A DNA stretch of 38,541 nucleotides from positions 1 through 38,541 of the forward strand of contig CAKSQS010000021.1 in the NCBI GenBank assembly GCA_934486705.1. Reading direction: 5' to 3'. This document shows positions 33,935 through 38,541 of the stretch, one piece after another (position 1 is the first letter of the stretch; each line of letters begins with the position of its first letter). A program made the translations under genes and the position numbers. The notes beneath the pieces are model-generated. The model was not told where the DNA came from, made no database searches, and was given only the letters and a program-made list of their open reading frames with translations. The stretch comes from an uncultured Eubacteriales bacterium (GTDB taxonomy: Bacteria; Bacillota; Clostridia; Oscillospirales; Acutalibacteraceae).

Positions 33935-33967
33935 CAGGGAATTTATTCTCTGCCCTCAGTCTTTTTT
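33926..33967 (+). terminator. Strong Rho-independent terminator of the sugar array
   Basis: GACTGAGGGCAG (33926-33937) pairs perfectly with CTGCCCTCAGTC (33950-33961), the intervening 12 bases extend the stem by further pairs, and TTTTTT follows. It is the first complete terminator after the surface-protein gene. Confidence 0.85.
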
Positions 33968-33992
33968 GCCAATGAAAATTATATAAAGCATA

Positions 33993-34022
33993 TTGCATAT
34001 GCAATGCGTTTTGGTGTATAAT
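33993..34022 (+). promoter_or_regulatory. Promoter with palindromic operator before the beta-helix gene
   Basis: TTGCAT (33993-33998) and a perfect TATAAT (34017-34022) are 18 bp apart. A perfect 14-bp palindrome, ATTGCATATGCAAT (33992-34005), covers the -35 box and is a good candidate repressor site. The gene starts at 34088. Confidence 0.65.
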
Positions 34023-34087
34023 GTAACACATTAAAAGCCATTGGGAAATACAACAACAAATACTTTTAAAATGGGAGTATATCAGCT

Positions 34088-35146
34088 ATGAAAAATGTGT
34101 TTGTAATTACCGATTTCGGCGCGGTGGGCGACGGTAAGACTGATTGTACCGCCGCTATTCAATCAGCGCTGGACGCCGCTGCCGGTGTTTCCGGTAAGGT
34201 GGTAGTTCCGCCGGGAGTATATATGACTGCCGGCAACCTTAAAATGCGAGGGGAGGGTGTGTCGCTTGAGGGCTCGCCTGCCTGGAGCTTCAGAAACGAC
34301 GGTGCCTCGGTTTTAAAGCTGTGCAGCGAAAATGCCGATTGTATGCTTGATATAAGCGGTGCATTCGGCTGTACGATAAAGGGCATATCTATGAACGGCG
34401 GCGCACTCGGGAAAAATACCCACGGAATAAAGCTTTACTGGGAGCGCTCTAACGGCGGCGGACAGGAGGATACGCCTACGGTTGATGATTGCCGTATAGG
34501 TGATTTTACCGGTGACGGCTTGCATTTTGAGCATATCTGGTGCTTTTCGGTTCGTCACTCAATGATATACCGCAACCGGGGCGCCGGCTTGCTTTTATCC
34601 GGATGGGACGCATTTATTATAGACAACTGGTTTACAAATAACAGCAGGGGCGGAATAAGAAACTGCGGTTATGTGGCATCGGTAACAGCCACCGGAAACA
34701 GGGTTGAGTGGAACCGAACCGGCGGATTTATTATAGAGAGCGGAGACAGCTTTAATTTTACCGGAAACTTTTTTGACAGAACCTTCGGTCCGGCGCTCGA
34801 TTTGGGGCGCGGCAACGGGGTTAATTTGGCGGCGATTACCGGCAATGTATTAAGGCGCGGCGGCGCTTATGACGGCGAGCCGTTTGAAAACCCTGAGGAA
34901 AGCTCGCATATGATTTTAGAAAACTGCACCGGCTGCGTTGTTACCGGAAATACTATGAAGGTCGGCGCGGGAGACGGCGGCGTTTTGCCCGTAAGCCCCG
35001 ATTACGGAGTTATAATGCGGAATTGCGAAAACAGTATTTTAAAGGAAAACGCTATGCACAACGGCTCGCTGAAAAACAACCTCATAGCCGAAAATAATAC
35101 GGACTGCATTATTGCGGATAATGTGGGCTGCCTGTATAAGGATTAA
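34088..35146 (+). CDS. Pectate-lyase-3-like right-handed beta-helix protein, cytoplasmic
   Basis: The 352-aa protein opens DFGAVGDGKTDCTAAIQSALDAA, the hallmark of the Pectate_lyase_3/GH28-GH55-like superfamily, and continues with beta-helix coils (IKGISMNGGALGKNTHGIKL, IYRNRGAGLLLSG, VTATGNRVEWNRTGGFIIES, CVVTGNTM). It may cleave a uronic-acid or other glycan fragment by lyase or hydrolase action, but no catalytic set is identified. No signal peptide is present, so it would act on imported oligosaccharides. GGGAG lies ten bases before the ATG. It has its own promoter with a palindrome, and is followed by genes of small-sugar metabolism. Confidence 0.8.
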   Translation: MKNVFVITDFGAVGDGKTDCTAAIQSALDAAAGVSGKVVVPPGVYMTAGNLKMRGEGVSLEGSPAWSFRNDGASVLKLCSENADCMLDISGAFGCTIKGISMNGGALGKNTHGIKLYWERSNGGGQEDTPTVDDCRIGDFTGDGLHFEHIWCFSVRHSMIYRNRGAGLLLSGWDAFIIDNWFTNNSRGGIRNCGYVASVTATGNRVEWNRTGGFIIESGDSFNFTGNFFDRTFGPALDLGRGNGVNLAAITGNVLRRGGAYDGEPFENPEESSHMILENCTGCVVTGNTMKVGAGDGGVLPVSPDYGVIMRNCENSILKENAMHNGSLKNNLIAENNTDCIIADNVGCLYKD

Positions 35147-35171
35147 CCGCAAAAATACACTGCTTTATAAT
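35143..35171 (+). promoter_or_regulatory. Possible promoter of the PHP/MFS/epimerase genes
   Basis: TTAACC (35143-35148) and TATAAT (35166-35171) are 17 bp apart, starting within the stop of the beta-helix gene. The PHP gene begins at 35195. It would allow separate expression, though readthrough from the beta-helix gene is equally possible. Confidence 0.45.
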
Positions 35172-35194
35172 TATTTTGAAACGGAGCGTTTAAA

Positions 35195-36010
35195 ATGCAG
35201 ATAAATCATGACTTTCATATTCACACCAACCTTTCCCTTTGCGCGGCAAGAACGGTAACCGCACAGCACTATATTGACAAAGCAAATGAATTGGGGCTTG
35301 ATAAAATAGGCTTTTCCAATCATATGTGGGATGAAAAAATACAGCCGTGTTTAAATGATTTTTATGAAACCCAAAGCATACCCTATAACCTTAAGCTGAA
35401 GGAAGAACTGAAAACCCTTGATAACAAGGGCGTAAAGATTTATTTCGGGGCAGAGGCGGAGTTTCACCCGGTGTACGGCGTTGCGCTTACAGAGGAAAAC
35501 GCCGAAAAATTTGATTACATAATCGTGCCTAATTCACACACGCATATGACAATGGATAAATCACTTTATGAGCCTTACCAAAAGCATGTGGATTTTATGG
35601 TAGAGGCATATAAAAAGATTTTAAAATCGCCTGTCAGCCGATATATACTCTCTATGGCACACCCGTTTGATGCTGTGTGCTGCCCGTATGACATACAGGT
35701 TCTTTACAAAATGATTCCTGATGATGTATTTAAGGAATTATTTGATACCACAGCCGAAAAGGGCATTGCTGTTGAAATAAACACATCCTGCTTTAAGGGA
35801 ATAACAAAGGATAATTTTGAGCAATTCGGCGCAATGCGTATGTTCAGAATAGCAAGAGAAATGGGCTGCAAATTCACCTTCGGCAGCGACTCACACTCCG
35901 AAACGGGACACGATACTTATATGCAGGATTCTAAAACGATTATAGACTGCCTTGATATTAAAGTAAATGACCTGGCTGAAATGGTAAGACCGTTAGGCGG
36001 CAGCCTATGA
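35195..36010 (+). CDS. PHP-domain phosphoesterase (histidinol-phosphatase-like)
   Basis: The 271-aa protein has the PHP metal motifs in order: DFHIHTNLS (H-x-H), SNHMWDE, GAEAEFHP (E), PNSHTHM (H-x-H), MAHPFD (H) and GSDSHSE (D-x-H). PHP enzymes bind a trinuclear metal cluster and hydrolyse phosphoesters such as histidinol phosphate, sugar phosphates or polyphosphate. There are no other histidine-biosynthesis genes here, so a sugar phosphate is a more likely substrate; this is inference from the neighbouring organophosphate-type transporter and isomerase. ACGGAG precedes the ATG. Its stop overlaps the next ATG by four bases (ATGA). Confidence 0.85.
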   Translation: MQINHDFHIHTNLSLCAARTVTAQHYIDKANELGLDKIGFSNHMWDEKIQPCLNDFYETQSIPYNLKLKEELKTLDNKGVKIYFGAEAEFHPVYGVALTEENAEKFDYIIVPNSHTHMTMDKSLYEPYQKHVDFMVEAYKKILKSPVSRYILSMAHPFDAVCCPYDIQVLYKMIPDDVFKELFDTTAEKGIAVEINTSCFKGITKDNFEQFGAMRMFRIAREMGCKFTFGSDSHSETGHDTYMQDSKTIIDCLDIKVNDLAEMVRPLGGSL

Positions 36011-37233
36011 GCGAGGCTGAAAGTCCGCTTATAAGGCGGCTGCGCCCTAAAAGCGTAATGCTTTTGTTTGCGGCAATTTATTTTGTGAGTTACCTTACAA
36101 GAATAAATTACGCGGCGGTTATAGCGGCAATTATTGCTGAGGAAAAAATTACCGCCACACACGCCGCGGTTGCCGTTACCGGCGCATTTATAACCTATGG
36201 TGCTGGGCAGCTTGTAAGCGGGTGGCTGAGCGACCGCTTGCAGCCCTCAAAATTAGTGGCTTTCGCGTTAATTACAACCTCGGCCGCAAATTTGGCGGTG
36301 CCCTTTTGCTCAGCCGATTTGCGTAATGCGGTGTGGTGCGTGAACGGTATTGCGCAGGCGTTTATCTGGCCACCGCTTGTGAGAATGATTCCGGAGCTGC
36401 TGAATAGCGAATATCAGCTTAAAGCCGGTGTAAGAATTTCGTGGGGCGGTCATTTCGGAAATATTGCGGTGTATTTGCTGGCACCTTTATTTATTCATTT
36501 TTCCGGTTGGAAATCAATATTCATTTTTTCCTCTGCCGTAGGGTTTATTACCGTTGCGGTATGGCTTGTGCTGTGCAGCGGATTTAAAACGGAAATGAAG
36601 AAAAAGGAAAAAAGCAAAGCACCCGCGGGGGATTTTTCAGTCGCCGGAACGGGCGCATTGCTGATACCGTTTATATTTACGGTTATCGCAATTATTATTC
36701 AGGGCTCTCTGCGTGACGGAGTAACCACATGGATGCCCTCGTATATTTCCGAAACCTTTTCGCTCGGCAGCGATATATCAATTCTTTCGGGCGTTATTAT
36801 GCCTGTATTTGCCTTTCTTTGCATTTGGGCAACCGAATATATTTACTATAAAATTAAAAGCGTGCAAAAATGCTGCTTTATGTATTTTTCGGTTTCCTTT
36901 ATTGCGGCATTGCTTATTCCTGTTGCGGTAAAAAGCGGCGCTGTACTTTCGGTTTTTTTAGCGTCGCTTATTGTGGGCTCAATGCACGGAATAAACATTT
37001 TGCAAACCTGTATGCTGCCGCGCAGCATAGGCAATACAGAGCAACTCGGTTTTATTTCGGGCATTTTTAACGGCTGTGTTTATATAGGCAGCGCCCTTTC
37101 TACCTATGGCTTTGCGCGCATTTCCGAAATCTTCGGCTGGAACGGTACAATACTTGTATGGTGCATTTGCTCGGCAGCGGGCGGAATTATTTGCCTTTGC
37201 CTTTGCAAAAACAGGCGTTACGGCAAAATGTAA
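36007..37233 (+). CDS. MFS transporter, organophosphate:phosphate antiporter-like
   Basis: The 408-aa protein has 12 predicted membrane helices in two halves, with a basic central loop (about 197-208, KTEMKKKEKSK). The first helix carries YFVSYLTRINYAAVI, resembling the Y-x-x-x-Y-x-x-R-x-N motif of the OPA family (GlpT, UhpT, UhpC), and the loop SGWLSDRLQPSK is the MFS loop 2-3 motif. It may exchange a sugar phosphate or a related organic anion for phosphate. The start overlaps the PHP gene stop, so the two are translationally coupled, which suggests that the phosphoesterase acts on its cargo. Confidence 0.82.
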   Translation: MSEAESPLIRRLRPKSVMLLFAAIYFVSYLTRINYAAVIAAIIAEEKITATHAAVAVTGAFITYGAGQLVSGWLSDRLQPSKLVAFALITTSAANLAVPFCSADLRNAVWCVNGIAQAFIWPPLVRMIPELLNSEYQLKAGVRISWGGHFGNIAVYLLAPLFIHFSGWKSIFIFSSAVGFITVAVWLVLCSGFKTEMKKKEKSKAPAGDFSVAGTGALLIPFIFTVIAIIIQGSLRDGVTTWMPSYISETFSLGSDISILSGVIMPVFAFLCIWATEYIYYKIKSVQKCCFMYFSVSFIAALLIPVAVKSGAVLSVFLASLIVGSMHGINILQTCMLPRSIGNTEQLGFISGIFNGCVYIGSALSTYGFARISEIFGWNGTILVWCICSAAGGIICLCLCKNRRYGKM

Positions 37234-37287
37234 AAATATTTTATGCGGAATAACCCGCTTTTTTCTGACAGAACGGAGGAAAACAAT

Positions 37288-38196
37288 ATGAAATTAGCAA
37301 CAACAACAAGCGATTTTGCAGGCTATGGGCTAAATGGCGAGGAAAGCATTGCGGCTATAGCCGACGCCGGCTTTAAGTATATAGATTACAGCTTCGGCTA
37401 CGATTTTGCCGGCAAAACCGGTTTGCTTTGCGATAATTGGCAAAAAAATGCCGACAGGCTGCTTAAACTGGCTGATGAACGCGGGCTTAAATTTGTTCAG
37501 GCACATTCGCCGCTCGGCCGCCCGCTGGTTTGTGATGATGAGCACGATGAGTTTATCCGCCTGACAAAGCAGAGCGTTGAGGCAGCGGCTTATCTCGGAA
37601 TACCCAACATAGTTGTTCACTCGGGCTATGCAAAGGATATGCCGCGCGGGGAGACCTTTAAACAGAACAAGCTGTTTTACCAGGATATTTTAAAGGTCGC
37701 CGAAAAGCACGGCATTACCGTGCTGACCGAAAATTTCAACAAAATGTTTGACGAGCATTATTATTGGGTAGACTCAGCCGAGGACCTGCTTGAGCTGATT
37801 GAATATGTAAATCACCCGCTGCTTAAAGCTTGCTGGGATGTAGGTCACGGTAATTTGCAGGAGCTGCCGCAGCATGAGGCACTGAAAATTTTAGGTGATA
37901 ATGTGCGCGCCCTGCATATTCAGGATAATATGGGAAACGACGACCACCATACATTCCCGTATACCGGAACCTTGAATTTTGATTCCATAATGCACGGCTT
38001 ACAGGATATAAACTATAAGGGCTATTTTACCTTTGAGGCTGATAATATGCCGTCATCCCCCGGAAGACGGCGCAAATTTGAGGCTGATACAAGGTGCCTG
38101 CGCTTACCGCTTGAATTTCGTAAAAGATACGAGGCAATTCTTTATGATATAGGTAAGTTTATTTTAACGCAATATAATTGCTTTGAGGAAGACTGA
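37288..38196 (+). CDS. Sugar isomerase/epimerase-like TIM-barrel protein
   Basis: The 302-aa protein belongs to the xylose-isomerase-like/AP-endonuclease-2 TIM-barrel superfamily. Metal ligands seen in order are E in TVLTENFN, D and H in ACWDVGHGN, H in VRALHIQDN and E in FTFEAD, with HSGYA on an earlier strand. Relatives interconvert ketoses or act on inositol and its derivatives (IolE/IolI-like). The substrate is not evident. The start is ATG 37288, eight bases after GGAGG; an in-frame ATG at 37243 precedes that ribosome site. It is 54 bases after the MFS gene and is followed by a terminator. Confidence 0.85.
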   Translation: MKLATTTSDFAGYGLNGEESIAAIADAGFKYIDYSFGYDFAGKTGLLCDNWQKNADRLLKLADERGLKFVQAHSPLGRPLVCDDEHDEFIRLTKQSVEAAAYLGIPNIVVHSGYAKDMPRGETFKQNKLFYQDILKVAEKHGITVLTENFNKMFDEHYYWVDSAEDLLELIEYVNHPLLKACWDVGHGNLQELPQHEALKILGDNVRALHIQDNMGNDDHHTFPYTGTLNFDSIMHGLQDINYKGYFTFEADNMPSSPGRRRKFEADTRCLRLPLEFRKRYEAILYDIGKFILTQYNCFEED

Positions 38197-38211
38197 CCTT
38201 ACAAAAAACTA

Positions 38212-38246
38212 AATCAGCACGGTTTAACACTGTGCTGATTTTTTAT
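38212..38246 (+). terminator. Terminator of the PHP/MFS/epimerase genes
   Basis: AATCAGCAC (38212-38220), an 11-base loop and GTGCTGATT (38232-38240) are followed by a T run. It stands between the epimerase-like gene and the insertion sequence. Confidence 0.85.
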
Positions 38247-38254
38247 GTAAAAAA

Positions 38255-38541
38255 GGCTCTTTGTCAATAGTTGGGGTAAAGAGTTAAAATGAGAAATTGA
38301 GTGCAAGCAGTTGCAGTTAGGCGGCTGCTTGTTCTTTATTTTGTTGTTTATGAGAAAAAATATGTAAGATGCGGTTTCTGAATCTTCTGAAATTTTTGTA
38401 ACCGTATGCGTTTCTTTTAAGAACTTTAATTTTGTTATTACAGCCTTCGGTAAAACCGTTAGTATAAGGTGATGAAAAAGAATTTAGTATACCGGTGAGC
38501 CAATTTTGCATAGAGTGAGCACATTTCTCAAACTGCGGTAT
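38255..38541 (-). mobile_element. ISL3-family insertion sequence, 3' end only
   Basis: The sequence from 38255, GGCTCTTTGTCAATAGTTGG, is the terminal inverted repeat typical of ISL3-family elements. The transposase stop lies 60 bases inside. The rest of the element is beyond the window, so its other repeat and target duplication cannot be checked. It lies directly downstream of a terminator, where it breaks no gene. Confidence 0.85.
38317..38541 (-). CDS. ISL3-family transposase, C-terminal part (continues beyond window)
   Basis: The leftward frame is open from the window edge to TAA at 38317-38319. It contains ILNSFSSPYTNGFTEGCNNK, then IKVLKRNAYGYKNFRRFRNR, the highly conserved C-terminus of ISL3 DDE transposases, with the last catalytic glutamate in GFTEGCNNKIK. 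An internal ATG at 38511 is not the true start because the frame continues upstream (PQFEKCAHSM). It moves the element by cut-and-paste or copying. No frameshift is seen in the visible 74 codons. Confidence 0.92.
   Translation of the reverse strand: MPQFEKCAHSMQNWLTGILNSFSSPYTNGFTEGCNNKIKVLKRNAYGYKNFRRFRNRILHIFSHKQQNKEQAAA

Noticed and set aside
33624..34031. Leftward frame across repeat copy B
   Set aside because: It is made of hairpin-rich repeat and terminator sequence; the protein has low-complexity character and no ribosome site. The equivalent frame is not kept in copy A.
1..38541. tRNA or rRNA genes
   Set aside because: No cloverleaf with the T-loop and anticodon-arm consensus and no rRNA-like conserved stretch was noticed by eye on either strand; a covariance-model search would be decisive.

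Overview
The window looks like chromosomal DNA of a low-to-mid GC, Gram-positive, anaerobic Bacillota (class Clostridia, probably an Oscillospirales/Ruminococcaceae-type gut organism). The grounds are strong AGGAGG-type ribosome binding sites, TTGACA/TATAAT promoters, lipoprotein signal peptides, a dockerin-like module, clostridial-type conjugative-element genes and an ISL3-family transposase. This placement is inference; no rRNA or other marker gene is present.

Region 1 (1 to about 4620) is a decayed or partly deleted conjugative element. It holds a PrgI-like protein, a VirB4-like protein reduced to its two ends (no Walker motifs left), a DUF3789-type micro-protein, an inserted antisense YefM/YoeB-type toxin-antitoxin pair with a near-perfect promoter, a protein with a VirD4/TraG-like C-terminal tail, a winged-helix replication-type protein, a DUF5697-like protein and the 5' end of another element gene. 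The last is abruptly joined to the 3' half of a seryl-tRNA synthetase gene. A metallophosphoesterase gene with its own promoter follows (5311-6483).

Region 2 (6717-33664) is a roughly 27 kb carbohydrate-utilisation locus. A leftward pair encodes an AraC-type regulator and a GH36 alpha-galactosidase. Divergently, a rightward array encodes a GH16 lipoprotein, a GH16 enzyme with two beta-helical modules and a dockerin, a 955-aa solute-binding protein carrying two carbohydrate-binding-like domains, two permeases, a beta-propeller/Yip1 membrane protein, a DUF5696-like lipoprotein, two more permeases, a second solute-binding lipoprotein, and a 2115-aa membrane-anchored surface protein built from six modules homologous to those on the GH16 enzyme. 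No ABC ATPase is present, so a shared MsmX/UgpC-type ATPase encoded elsewhere must be assumed. The simplest reading is one system: surface capture by the giant protein, extracellular cleavage by the GH16 enzymes, import of oligosaccharides by two importers, and cytoplasmic trimming by the alpha-galactosidase. The substrate is not determined; GH16 points to a beta-glucan or beta-galactan.

The locus is bracketed by two inverted copies of a structured repeat of about 235 bp (6494-6730 and 33701-33934). Several base changes between the copies preserve hairpin pairing. One copy supplies the last residues and stop codon of the alpha-galactosidase; the other sits between two copies of the terminator hairpin that follows the giant surface gene.

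Region 3 (34088-38196) holds a cytoplasmic pectate-lyase-fold protein, a PHP-domain phosphoesterase, an organophosphate-type MFS transporter and a sugar isomerase/epimerase-like TIM barrel, probably a small sugar or sugar-phosphate operon. The window ends inside an ISL3-family insertion sequence whose right inverted repeat begins near 38255.
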